A stretch of 64,000 bases of DNA from an uncultured Cellvibrionales bacterium (GTDB lineage: Bacteria > Pseudomonadota > Gammaproteobacteria > Pseudomonadales > GM7GCV1), in the NCBI GenBank assembly GCA_913063225.1, contig CAJXYP010000010.1, positions 30,351 through 94,350 on the forward strand, in the 5' to 3' direction. Shown here piece after piece: positions 36,580 to 44,423 of the stretch. Position numbers and translations under genes: made by a program. Each line of letters opens with the position of its first letter. The first letter of the stretch is position 1. The notes beneath the pieces were generated by a model. That model was not told the DNA's origin. It saw nothing but the letters and a program-made list of their open reading frames with translations, and did no database searches.

Positions 36580-36975
36580 GTGGAATTTTCTCATCCGGTC
36601 AGAGTCTATATCGAGGATACGGACGCTGGAGCCATTGTCTTTTACGTTAATTATTTGAAATTTATGGAGCGGGCTAGAACGGAATGGCTACGTTCGCTTG
36701 GTTTCGACAAGGCCGGGGCAAATCGCGGAAGCTTCCAGTTTGTAGTGCGTTCAGTACAGATAGACTACTTGTCGCCGGCTCGATTGGACGACCAGTTAGC
36801 GGTTACCGCCGAGCTTATTAGCTTTGGAGGAGCCAGTATGGAAATAGCGCAGAAAGTTTGCCGAGGTGATAGCATTCTTTGCCGGTCCAAAATCAATATT
36901 GCCTGTGTTTCTGGAGATACTCTTAAGCCAACGAGAATTCCCAAAGAGCTCGCAGATAAAGTAACGAACTTTTGA
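36580..36975 (+). CDS. ybgC: Acyl-CoA thioesterase YbgC (Tol-Pal system associated)
   Basis: Hotdog-fold thioesterase of about 132 residues, from a GTG at 36580 that begins VEFSHPVRVYIEDTDAGAIVFYVNYLKFMERARTEWL, the YbgC signature with its active-site Asp. An in-frame ATG lies further upstream, at 36508, inside ruvB, and is unlikely. YbgC is the first gene of the Tol-Pal operon in gammaproteobacteria and may link lipid turnover to envelope constriction. Confidence 0.92.
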   Translation: MEFSHPVRVYIEDTDAGAIVFYVNYLKFMERARTEWLRSLGFDKAGANRGSFQFVVRSVQIDYLSPARLDDQLAVTAELISFGGASMEIAQKVCRGDSILCRSKINIACVSGDTLKPTRIPKELADKVTNF

Positions 36976-36992
36976 ATTAAAAGGAAAAATTG

Positions 36993-37679
36993 GTGGAAAA
37001 CTCCCTATCTGTTTGGTCGCTAATCGCAGATGCCAGCCTTGTGGTTAAGGCCATTATGGCTATTCTGGTAGCGCTTTCGGTGGCGTCGTGGATGGTTATC
37101 ATTCAACGCGGTATTGCGCTTAGACGAGCAACCCTTGAATCTGAAAATTTCGAAGAGAATTTTTGGTCCGGCCTCGATTTGAGGCAGGTATATGCGGACG
37201 GTGCCGAGCGCCTAGCCGATGGAAAGCCCTTACTTGGATTGGAGTCAGTTTTTCGAGCTGGTTTCAAAGAGTTTAATCGGCTACGCAAAAAAGAAAGTTA
37301 TAGCCATCAAATGACCACTGAGGGTATTCAACGGGCGATGCGTATATCTATCAGCCACGAAATGGCGAGCCTAGAGAAGCATTTACCCTTTCTTGCGAGT
37401 GTGGCTTCCGTTAGCCCTTATATCGGCCTTTTAGGAACAGTCTGGGGGATTATGAATTCTTTTATGGGGTTGGCCTCGGTTCATCAGGCTACATTGGCCA
37501 TTGTTGCTCCTGGAATCGCGGAAGCCTTGATCGCGACCGCTATGGGGTTGGTGGCGGCTATTCCGGCTGTTATCGCTTTTAATCGCTACGCCTCAGACGT
37601 AGATACCCTGCTGAATACATACAGTACCTTTGCGGATGAGTTTTCGGCGGTATTAAGCCACAGCGTGCCGAGCAAGTAG
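36993..37679 (+). CDS. tolQ: Tol-Pal system proton channel subunit TolQ
   Basis: MotA/TolQ/ExbB family inner-membrane protein of about 228 residues with three transmembrane helices (about 12-34, 135-160, 168-190). LLGTVWGIMNSFMGLASV and APGIAEALIATAMGLVAAIPAVIAFNRYA are typical. GTG at 36993 has AAGGA at seven-base spacing; TTG at 36990 is an alternative. With TolR it forms the proton channel driving outer-membrane constriction at division. Confidence 0.94.
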   Translation: MENSLSVWSLIADASLVVKAIMAILVALSVASWMVIIQRGIALRRATLESENFEENFWSGLDLRQVYADGAERLADGKPLLGLESVFRAGFKEFNRLRKKESYSHQMTTEGIQRAMRISISHEMASLEKHLPFLASVASVSPYIGLLGTVWGIMNSFMGLASVHQATLAIVAPGIAEALIATAMGLVAAIPAVIAFNRYASDVDTLLNTYSTFADEFSAVLSHSVPSK

Positions 37680-37685
37680 ATACCC

Positions 37686-38120
37686 ATGCAAGCAACTTCA
37701 GGCAGAAGACGTCGCTTGGTAGCGGAAATTAATGTTGTTCCCTATATCGATGTGATGCTGGTATTGCTGGTGGTCTTTATGATCACGGCTCCGATGTTAA
37801 CGCAGGGTGTTGATGTGGAACTGCCGGAAGCGCCCTCTGAAGTGCTGCCGGAAAATGATGACGAACCAATTCTTGTATCCATTACTGAAGATGGCAGTTT
37901 GTTTGTGGATCTTCTCGAAGATTCGGATCAAGCCCGCACCGCGGAAGAGGTCGCAGAGCTTATCGGCAAGATATTAGCGGAAAAGCCGGATACGTCTGTG
38001 CTGGTATGGGGTGATAAGAATGTTGCCTATGGAGAGGTGGTTGGCCTGATGACGCTAATACAGAATGCTGGCGCTGTGCGGGTTGGTCTGGTAACAGAGC
38101 CTCCGGTGTTGGGGAACTAA
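37686..38120 (+). CDS. tolR: Tol-Pal system proton channel subunit TolR
   Basis: ExbD/TolR family, 144 residues. Single transmembrane helix (about 20-40) with the proton-carrying Asp in VPYIDVMLVLLVVFMITAPML, then the periplasmic domain. Begins 6 bases after tolQ. Confidence 0.94.
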   Translation: MQATSGRRRRLVAEINVVPYIDVMLVLLVVFMITAPMLTQGVDVELPEAPSEVLPENDDEPILVSITEDGSLFVDLLEDSDQARTAEEVAELIGKILAEKPDTSVLVWGDKNVAYGEVVGLMTLIQNAGAVRVGLVTEPPVLGN

Positions 38121-38122
38121 TA

Positions 38123-38890
38123 TTGCAGGCCGTTAACCGCACAGATTACGCTATTGCGACAACGGGAAGTTTAGTGTTGCATGTGTTTTTGATAGTAGGT
38201 GTTTTTGTATTTTCTCCCTCATCCAATCCTTTGTTGCAGACTGTTGAGCCCAATATTATTCGTGCCCAACTGGTATCTATCGATGACTTAAGGCCACCTG
38301 AGCAACAACCTCAGCAGCGCATTATTGACCTAACCAAAGTCCCGCCAGCGACAGAAGTTCCAGCGGCGGACCGTCTGCAAGTTCCCACAGAACCGATAAT
38401 TCCTGAGGAAATCATAGAGCCTGAGCCTGAGCCTGAGCCTGAGGCAGAACCCGAGGCACCAGTAGAGCCAACAAATAGCGTAGCTGAAGACAGAGCAGCA
38501 CGTGATCAAGAAGAATTATTACAACGGCAAAATGATTTAGCATCACAATTGGATGCGGAGCTTGGCGCGCTTGAGCAAATCGAAAATCAACAGATTGTTA
38601 TGTCCTATGCGAGTTGGATCAGTGAGCGAGTCGGTAATAATTGGAGCCGCCCTCCGAGTGCCCGTAGTGGCATGATTGTCGAATTACGTGTGAATCTAGT
38701 ACCGACCGGCCGGGTTGTTTCTGTCGATGTTGTTGAAAGCAGCGGTGATGACGCTTTTGACCGATCAGCGGTTCAGGCCGTGCGTAAGGCAGAGCCTTAT
38801 ACCCGTTTGACGGAACTAAGTCCTGAAATATTTGACCAACAGTTTCGACAATTCCTATTTAGTTTTAACCCACAGGATTTACGACTATAA
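38123..38890 (+). CDS. tolA: Tol-Pal system bridging protein TolA
   Basis: Spans the periplasm from TolQR to Pal/TolB. The 255-residue protein has an N-terminal anchor (about 14-33), a proline- and acid-rich stretch with an EPEPEPEAEPEAP run coded by GAGCCT tandem repeats (about 38416-38441), a helical linker, and a C-terminal TonB/TolA domain (YASWISERVGNNWSRPPSA, GRVVSVDVVESSGDDAFDRSAVQAV). It is shorter than E. coli TolA (421), mainly in the central helix. TTG start two bases after tolR. Confidence 0.9.
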   Translation: MQAVNRTDYAIATTGSLVLHVFLIVGVFVFSPSSNPLLQTVEPNIIRAQLVSIDDLRPPEQQPQQRIIDLTKVPPATEVPAADRLQVPTEPIIPEEIIEPEPEPEPEAEPEAPVEPTNSVAEDRAARDQEELLQRQNDLASQLDAELGALEQIENQQIVMSYASWISERVGNNWSRPPSARSGMIVELRVNLVPTGRVVSVDVVESSGDDAFDRSAVQAVRKAEPYTRLTELSPEIFDQQFRQFLFSFNPQDLRL

Positions 38891-38892
38891 CT

Positions 38893-40185
38893 ATGCGCGA
38901 TTCTTTAATATTTACTTTGGCCCTCAGCCTGTTTTTGTTTAGTGGTCCGTCTCAAGCGGAGCTCACTATTGAAGTAGTTTCCGGTATAGATCAGCAAACG
39001 CGGATCGCGGTGGTTCCCTTTGAATGGAAGGGCAGTGGTTTATCTCCAACAGAGTTCGATCAAATAATTTCTAATGACCTTCAGCTAAGCGGTCTTTTTG
39101 AAGTAATAGCTCCGCGGAATATGCTTTCCTTCCCGTCGCCAGATACGGATGTGAATTTTCGTGATTGGCGAATATTAGATGCCGACTATCTTTTAGTGGG
39201 TAGCGCAGAAGTAGTGGCGGGGCGCTTAGTTTCGGAAGTACAACTATACGATGTACTTAGTGGGCGCCAGGTCATGGCGCGGCGGATTACCGCTGGACCC
39301 CAAGACGGCAGAGATATATCTCATCGGATTAGCGATTTGGCTTACGAAGAAATTACAGGAATTTCTGGTATTGCGGAGTCACGTATTCTTTATGTTACGG
39401 ATTTCCTTAATGCTAACGGTGAACGGCGTTACCGGCTAATGCTAGCAGATCAGGATGGTGCTCGAGAGCAACTTGTTATCGAGTCGGCAGAGCCAATAAT
39501 GTCGCCAGCCTGGTCCCCCAATGGGGAAGATATTGCCTACGTTTCCTTTGAAACAGGTCGCGCAGCAATATTTATGCAAAGTTTAAGCACGGGTGTGCGT
39601 GAGCAGTTAACCAGCTTTGTTGGAATTAATGGCGCTCCGGCATTTTCACCAGATGGGACAAAGGTAGCTCTGGTATTGAGTAAAGACGGCAATCCCGAAA
39701 TTTATGTGCTGAATTTGGCAACGGGCGACTTTAGCCGAATAACAGATCACTTTTCGATAGATACTGAGCCAAATTGGACACCTGACGGACAGGGATTGGT
39801 ATTTACCTCGGATAGAGGCGGGCGCCCGCAGATTTATGAGATAGACCTGCAAACCGGCCGTATAGCGCGACTTACCTTTCGGGGGGACTATAACGCAAGA
39901 CCTAGATTGTCTGCTGACGGGCGATTTTTGGTCATGGTTCACCGCAACGAGGGCGTTTACCATATAGCTGTGCAGGATTTGACGGATGACACGCTAATTA
40001 TCGTCACACAAACGCAATTAGATGAATCGCCAACAATCTCGCCAAATGGGGCTTTGGTAATGTATGCTACAAAACTTAATGGCAATAGTATCCTCGCAGC
40101 TGTTTCACTTGATGCTGGGGTCAAATATAATCTGCCTGCAACCTCGTCATCCGAAGTAAGAGAGCCGGCGTGGTCACCTAATTGA
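38893..40185 (+). CDS. tolB: Tol-Pal system periplasmic beta-propeller TolB
   Basis: A 430-residue periplasmic protein with a signal peptide (about 1-22, ending SQAE), an N-terminal domain (about 25-160), and a six-bladed propeller of PD40-type repeats (SPAWSPNGEDIAYVSFE, APAFSPDGTKVALVLS, EPNWTPDGQGLVFTSDR and similar). It binds Pal and competes with peptidoglycan. Two bases after tolA. Confidence 0.95.
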   Translation: MRDSLIFTLALSLFLFSGPSQAELTIEVVSGIDQQTRIAVVPFEWKGSGLSPTEFDQIISNDLQLSGLFEVIAPRNMLSFPSPDTDVNFRDWRILDADYLLVGSAEVVAGRLVSEVQLYDVLSGRQVMARRITAGPQDGRDISHRISDLAYEEITGISGIAESRILYVTDFLNANGERRYRLMLADQDGAREQLVIESAEPIMSPAWSPNGEDIAYVSFETGRAAIFMQSLSTGVREQLTSFVGINGAPAFSPDGTKVALVLSKDGNPEIYVLNLATGDFSRITDHFSIDTEPNWTPDGQGLVFTSDRGGRPQIYEIDLQTGRIARLTFRGDYNARPRLSADGRFLVMVHRNEGVYHIAVQDLTDDTLIIVTQTQLDESPTISPNGALVMYATKLNGNSILAAVSLDAGVKYNLPATSSSEVREPAWSPN

Positions 40186-40219
40186 TAACAAACAAATATG
40201 CAAACGGGAACTCACAATC

Positions 40220-40777
40220 ATGAAAGCTAAATTGAATCTTCTTCTGGCCGGTACCTTCGCTGTAATGCTAGCGGCTTGTTCTTCAACCAGCACGATGGAT
40301 ACAGCTGATTCTTCGACGGAAGATGCGTCGGCTCGTGATACCGCCCCGGTCGTTGTGGGTACTGGTAACGATACCTCTGTTGACTCTATGGCAATGCCTG
40401 CAGATCAGAAAATTATCGGTGGTTCTTCTGTTTCTAACGGCGGCACAATGGTTGCCATCGCGGACGCCACACTTTACTTTGGCTTTGATCTCTCGACTTT
40501 AAGTCCACAAACTCGCGCAGCCCTGACTCGTGTTGCAGCTGCTCTGCGCACTACCACTGGCGATATACGCGTTGAAGGCCACGCCGATGAGCGCGGAACG
40601 CGCGAATACAATATTGCGCTAGCTGAACGTCGTGCAAAAACTGCTGCAGACTTCTTGGTGCTTCAGGGCGTTAGCTCTAGCCGCATCGAAACCATCAGCT
40701 ACGGTGAAGAACGTCCCGCAGCAAATGGAACCGGTGAGCGAGTTTGGTCACAAAATCGACGCGTAGAAATCAAATAA
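40220..40777 (+). CDS. pal: Peptidoglycan-associated lipoprotein Pal
   Basis: Outer-membrane lipoprotein of 185 residues: lipobox LAAC (Cys near 20), a Ser/Thr/Asp-rich linker (about 22-70), and an OmpA-like domain with YFGFDLSTLSPQTRAAL, VEGHADERGTREYNIALAERRAKTAADFL and YGEERPAANGTGERVWSQNRRVEI. The NxxLSxxRA-type peptidoglycan pocket is conserved (NIALAERRA). GGGA upstream of ATG. Confidence 0.95.
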   Translation: MKAKLNLLLAGTFAVMLAACSSTSTMDTADSSTEDASARDTAPVVVGTGNDTSVDSMAMPADQKIIGGSSVSNGGTMVAIADATLYFGFDLSTLSPQTRAALTRVAAALRTTTGDIRVEGHADERGTREYNIALAERRAKTAADFLVLQGVSSSRIETISYGEERPAANGTGERVWSQNRRVEIK

Positions 40778-40782
40778 TAAGA

Positions 40783-41583
40783 ATGATACCTACGCGAACC
40801 ACGTCGGCTTATGTCGGCGTGGTTTTTTTATTCCTGCCTTTTTTTATTCCTGCTGTTGCCCAAGCTCCGGTTGAAGACCTCTCTGTGCCTGGCACTCAGG
40901 CCCAGCAAGCAGCAACACAGGAGCAATCCGCTACGGTTGCTCTGTATTTGGATATTCAAACTCTTAGAGTGGAGATATCTGCGCTTAGAGGCCTTGTTGA
41001 AGAACTAACTTACGAAGTTCAACGCCTTCAGTCTCGACAATCGACTGACTATGCGAATCTTGATTCACGCCTATTGGAATTGACCAGCGGAGCGAATGGA
41101 ACAACCGCAGCAGTGGATTCAGGAACAGGTTTAGCAACAGGCTTTGGAGTGGATACCCTAGAGAATTCCCCTCCTGTCGTTGTTGCTCCGCAAATAGACA
41201 ACGAGAGTGCTGCTGACCTCTATAGTGAAGGCTTGGCAAAACTACGAAACGGAGACCGACAGGGTGCCCTTGCCAGCTTCGGTAGCCTGATAACTACTTA
41301 CCCAACAGATCCGATCGTCGCGGACGCTTATTATTGGGTTGGCGAGACTCACTGGGTGGCTGGAGAAAATGAAGAAGCACGCGAAGCCTATGCAGGTTTA
41401 GTGAATGGTTTTCCAAGTAATAGAAAGTATGGCGATGCGCTATACAAATTGGCTCGGGTATATCTGAATTTGGATGACCGGGCTCAGGCAATTATTCTTT
41501 TGCAAGAGGCTCAGCAGTTAGGCGGTGATGTTGGTGCCCGTGCCTCTGAACTGTTGGAAGAAATAAGCCAAGCTCAAATTTAG
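40783..41583 (+). CDS. cpoB: Cell division coordinator CpoB (YbgF)
   Basis: Periplasmic protein of about 266 residues from the ATG at 40783: signal peptide (about 6-28, VGVVFLFLPFFIPAVAQA), a coiled coil (about 45-85, LDIQTLRVEISALRGLVEELTYEVQRLQ), and TPR repeats (about 145-260, DLYSEGLAKLRNGDRQGALASFGSLI). CpoB links PBP1B and the Tol system during division. A longer frame from 40744 overlaps pal and is unlikely. Confidence 0.93.
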   Translation: MIPTRTTSAYVGVVFLFLPFFIPAVAQAPVEDLSVPGTQAQQAATQEQSATVALYLDIQTLRVEISALRGLVEELTYEVQRLQSRQSTDYANLDSRLLELTSGANGTTAAVDSGTGLATGFGVDTLENSPPVVVAPQIDNESAADLYSEGLAKLRNGDRQGALASFGSLITTYPTDPIVADAYYWVGETHWVAGENEEAREAYAGLVNGFPSNRKYGDALYKLARVYLNLDDRAQAIILLQEAQQLGGDVGARASELLEEISQAQI

Positions 41584-41597
41584 CGGACCACTGTTTT

Positions 41598-42245
41598 ATG
41601 TCTAGCCAGGTTCGTATTACCGAAATATTCCATTCCTTGCAGGGCGAAACCACTCGAGTTGGTTTGCCGACCGTATTTGTTCGCCTTACGGGGTGCCCGT
41701 TGCGGTGCGTTTATTGCGATACCGCCTATGCTTTTGACGGCGGTGAACGCACAGATATATCTGCCATTATCGAGCAGGTGCAAAAATACGGAACGCCCTA
41801 TGTAACCGTTACTGGCGGTGAACCGCTGGCCCAGCCGGAATGTCTGACATTGCTCAAAAAGTTGGCAGATCAAGGTTTTGATGTGAGCCTTGAGACGAGT
41901 GGGGCGATGCCCATCAACGGCGTTGATGAGCGTATTAGCCGAATTATGGATTTAAAAACGCCTTCTTCCGGGGAATGTCATCGCAATCTCTATGAAAACA
42001 TTGCCTACCTAAATAAAAGTGATGAGCTGAAGTTTGTTATAGAAACTGAAGATGACTATCAATGGTGCAAAAGCAAACTAATAGAACACCAATTAGCCGA
42101 TCGTGTATTAGCCGTTCTGTTTTCGCCGGTTCACGGAAAGATGGACGAGACAGAGCTGGCGAACAAGATAGTTGCAGACAAGCTGCCAGTGCGGTTCCAA
42201 ACACAGCTGCATAAGGCCCTTTGGGGCGACGAGAAAGCGCGATGA
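41598..42245 (+). CDS. queE: 7-carboxy-7-deazaguanine synthase QueE
   Basis: Radical SAM enzyme of the queuosine pathway, 215 residues. The iron-sulfur motif CxxxCxxC is in [16 protein letters not shown] (about residues 33-48). [12 protein letters not shown] binds SAM, and [10 protein letters not shown] is typical. It makes CDG, the substrate of QueC. The stop overlaps the start of queC by ATGA, so the pair is translationally coupled. Confidence 0.95.
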   Translation: MSSQVRITEIFHSLQGETTRVGLPTVFVRLTGCPLRCVYCDTAYAFDGGERTDISAIIEQVQKYGTPYVTVTGGEPLAQPECLTLLKKLADQGFDVSLETSGAMPINGVDERISRIMDLKTPSSGECHRNLYENIAYLNKSDELKFVIETEDDYQWCKSKLIEHQLADRVLAVLFSPVHGKMDETELANKIVADKLPVRFQTQLHKALWGDEKAR

Positions 42246-42919
42246 GTGAAACAAAAAGTGCGGTGGTGCTTTTTTCCGGAGGCCTGGACTCAACCACCTT
42301 GTTGGCAAAGGCCTTGGCTGAAGGCTACAGGACCTATGCACTTTCTTTTGACTACGGGCAACGACACAAATCGGAACTAAATGCCGCCTTGACACTAAGT
42401 AAGTCGATGGGCGCTGAGGACCATAAGGTCATCTCCTTGGACTTACGAGCGATAGGTGGGTCAGCACTGACGGATCCGCTAATTGAGGTGCCTGAGGGCG
42501 CATCAGAGGGGATTCCTGTCACCTATGTGCCTGCTAGGAACACTGTCTTCTTGAGTATCGCTATGGGTTACGCAGAAGTGCTGTGTGCACATTCTATATT
42601 TATTGGAGTAAATGCTGTTGATTACTCTGGATACCCCGATTGTCGTCCGGAGTATATCCAAGCTTTTCAGCAGATGGCGGACTTGGCTACTAAAGAAAGC
42701 GTGGAAGGGCAAAGCATACGAATTGAAACTCCACTGATAGATTTGTCAAAGGCGGAGATAATTCGGCTTGGTATGGGGCTCGGCGTAGATTATAAAAAAA
42801 CGGTTTCCTGCTATCAAGCAAATGCGCAAGGTATAGCCTGCGGAAAATGCGATAGCTGCCGACTTCGTAGAGAGGGATTTGATGCTGCAGGTGTGTCAGA
42901 CCCAACTCCATATATATAA
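42242..42919 (+). CDS. queC: 7-cyano-7-deazaguanine synthase QueC
   Basis: ATP-dependent conversion of 7-carboxy-7-deazaguanine to preQ0. From the ATG at 42242 it begins [25 protein letters not shown], with the PP-loop [16 protein letters not shown] and [12 protein letters not shown] are conserved, and the C-terminal zinc site is [25 protein letters not shown]. 225 residues. A terminator follows at 42930. Confidence 0.95.
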   Translation: MSETKSAVVLFSGGLDSTTLLAKALAEGYRTYALSFDYGQRHKSELNAALTLSKSMGAEDHKVISLDLRAIGGSALTDPLIEVPEGASEGIPVTYVPARNTVFLSIAMGYAEVLCAHSIFIGVNAVDYSGYPDCRPEYIQAFQQMADLATKESVEGQSIRIETPLIDLSKAEIIRLGMGLGVDYKKTVSCYQANAQGIACGKCDSCRLRREGFDAAGVSDPTPYI

Positions 42920-42929
42920 GTAAAAGATT

Positions 42930-42961
42930 GCCCAAAAATCGACTTGTTTTTTGGGCCTTTT
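42930..42961 (+). terminator. Rho-independent terminator after queC
   Basis: GCCCAAAAA at 42930-42938 pairs with TTTTTGGGC ending at 42956, followed by CTTTT. It closes the tol-que region just ahead of the tRNA-Lys promoter area. Confidence 0.8.
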
Positions 42962-43033
42962 GCTATACTATACACGCCTCATTTTTGGGGCCTTTTAAGG
43001 CATAAAATAACACCTAAAAATGATAAAAATGTG

Positions 43034-43109
43034 GGGCCGTTAGCTCAGCTGGTAGAGCAGTTGGCTTTTAATCAATTGGTCGCTGGTTCGAACCCAGCAC
43101 GGCCCACCA
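43034..43109 (+). tRNA. tRNA-Lys (TTT)
   Basis: A 76-base cloverleaf. Acceptor stem GGGCCGT pairs with ACGGCCC, the D arm is GCTCAGCTGGTAGAGC, and the anticodon stem-loop TTGGCTTTTAATCAA carries TTT. The T arm GCTGGTTCGAACCCAGC is perfect and CCA is encoded. A TATACT -10-like box lies at 42964-42969, 65 bases upstream, without a clear -35. Confidence 0.97.
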
Positions 43110-43111
43110 AA

Positions 43112-43149
43112 TACAAAAGAGCCTCCTTCGTGGAGGCTTTTTTGTATTT
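43112..43149 (+). terminator. Rho-independent terminator of tRNA-Lys
   Basis: GCCTCC and its complement GGAGGC flank a TTCGT loop (43121-43137) with outer A- and T-rich arms pairing as well, then a T6 run. It begins just past the CCA end. Confidence 0.9.
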
Positions 43150-43337
43150 GTTTGATTTGTACAGGTTTCTTCTTCAACTGGGTTCGAGCCAAATCAAGCA
43201 GGGTGCGGAAGCTTATTAGGCAGCTATGACGCCAACAATCTCCACATGAACCAATTTCATATCACAACTGAATCTATACCATTTGAACGGAATTCCTTAA
43301 GCCATAGAATACTCTCCAATTGATACAGGTGTTCACA

Positions 43338-43418
43338 ATGATTGTTGTTCCAATGGTTTTTTTAATAATAGCTTTTTTCGGTACCCTAGTAGAGCAGAGT
43401 CAATTCGAATCTGAATAA
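43338..43418 (+). CDS. Possible 26-residue single-helix membrane peptide
   Basis: ATG at 43338 opens a 26-codon frame: MIVVPMVFLIIAFFGTLVEQ then SQFESE. Residues 2-18 form one transmembrane segment and the tail is acidic. An AGGTG lies six bases upstream, and a terminator follows at 43480. It is isolated between tRNA-Lys and the glycoside hydrolase island, and such short hydrophobic frames also occur by chance. The remaining bases of this 43150-43567 gap show no other gene; an inverted repeat GATTCT-A-AGAATC follows the stop directly. Confidence 0.3.
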   Translation: MIVVPMVFLIIAFFGTLVEQSQFESE

Positions 43419-43479
43419 GATTCTAAGAATCAATTGCTTGCGAGTTTTTTGTCTGTAGGTGAAAAAACCTAGAGACACA

Positions 43480-43506
43480 AAAAAGCCCCCAGCATGGGGG
43501 CTTTTT
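43480..43506. terminator. Bidirectional terminator ending the glycoside hydrolase operon
   Basis: Perfect 11-base arms AAAAAGCCCCC and GGGGGCTTTTT around a five-base loop. On the minus strand it lies 62 bases past the GH16 stop, the last gene of the operon. Confidence 0.9.
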
Positions 43507-43567
43507 ACTTTGTAAATAAATTGGCTTGAGAGTCTTCCTTGCGGAGAGTTTTAAGTTCGGTGACTAA

Positions 43568-44416
43568 TCAATGCCAGAATTCATGTTTGACCCAGTCAAC
43601 TTCCATTACCCAGTCCCTACTGGTCATGGGTGAGTCATTAATCTTGGCAAAATTGAGGATAGCAAAGAGCGACTCTGGAAATTGATCATCTGCATCTAGG
43701 GTTCTAAAAACCTCAATTTCATCTAGGCGAAACACAATGCTGCCCTCACTCCACTCTACTGAGTAATCATGGAAATGATCAAGGTTAGCTTGTCGCACCA
43801 GCATCAAGGCTTGCCAATCGCCGCCGCCGCAATAGCCTAAACTCTTGATTGCACGGGCTGCGTAATGGTCCGGTCCGCCATCACTATGGTGCTCAAAAAT
43901 ATCGATTTCACCTGAGCCAGTCATCGGCCAGCACACGATTTCGTCTGGCTCTTCAACCGGAAGTTCATTGTTCTGGGCGCCTAGCAGCCACCATGCGGGA
44001 AACATTCCCGGCTGACCGCTATTTTCGACTTTTAGCCGAGCGGTCCACTTACCTTTTACAAACTCCTGGCGATTTTTGGAAGCAATACGCCCGGCAACGT
44101 ATTGGGTGTCCGGGTGTTGCTCCCCGAATTTGTTTAGGTTATCACAAGGTCGCTTTTCGCCAATATCTATAACCCTCAGTTTAAGAGTCCCGTCACTGAC
44201 TTCCCGGGTATTAAGTTGATTGTTAGGCAGGTAACACTGATCTTCAGAATTGACCCAAATCATCTGATCTTGCCAGTTATCGGTGTTGAACGTGTCGAAG
44301 TCATCGAAAAAATCTACTTGCCAGCCCTTGGCAGCAGGCGACTTTTCGTTGGGGATTGAGTCAGAACACGCGTACAGCATTAATGCCATTGAGATAGTCG
44401 ATAGAGCTAGTTTCAT
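43568..44416 (-). CDS. Lipoprotein glycoside hydrolase family 16 (beta-1,3-glucanase type)
   Basis: A 282-residue lipoprotein: lipobox LYAC at residues 14-17, then a GH16 jelly-roll domain (about 33-280). The catalytic motif ExDxxE is GEIDIFEH with E170, D172 and E175. GQPGMFPAWWLLG and the DDFDTFNTDNW N-terminal region fit beta-1,3-glucanases (laminarinases). The intervening Ile after the first Glu and the E-x-D-x-x-E spacing is of the common GH16 type. It would act at the cell surface or periplasm. It is the last gene of the operon, 7 bases after GH3. Confidence 0.85.
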   Translation of the reverse strand: MKLALSTISMALMLYACSDSIPNEKSPAAKGWQVDFFDDFDTFNTDNWQDQMIWVNSEDQCYLPNNQLNTREVSDGTLKLRVIDIGEKRPCDNLNKFGEQHPDTQYVAGRIASKNRQEFVKGKWTARLKVENSGQPGMFPAWWLLGAQNNELPVEEPDEIVCWPMTGSGEIDIFEHHSDGGPDHYAARAIKSLGYCGGGDWQALMLVRQANLDHFHDYSVEWSEGSIVFRLDEIEVFRTLDADDQFPESLFAILNFAKINDSPMTSRDWVMEVDWVKHEFWH

Positions 44417-44423
44417 ACCGCTT

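Noticed and set aside
38416..38450. GAGCCT tandem repeat in tolA as a phase-variation tract
   Set aside because: The unit is six bases and in frame, encoding the EP-rich linker. Changes would only alter linker length. Such tracts are normal in TolA/TonB proteins.
43160..43200. A GGGTTCGAGCC stretch that resembles a tRNA T arm after tRNA-Lys
   Set aside because: No acceptor, D or anticodon arm can be drawn around it.
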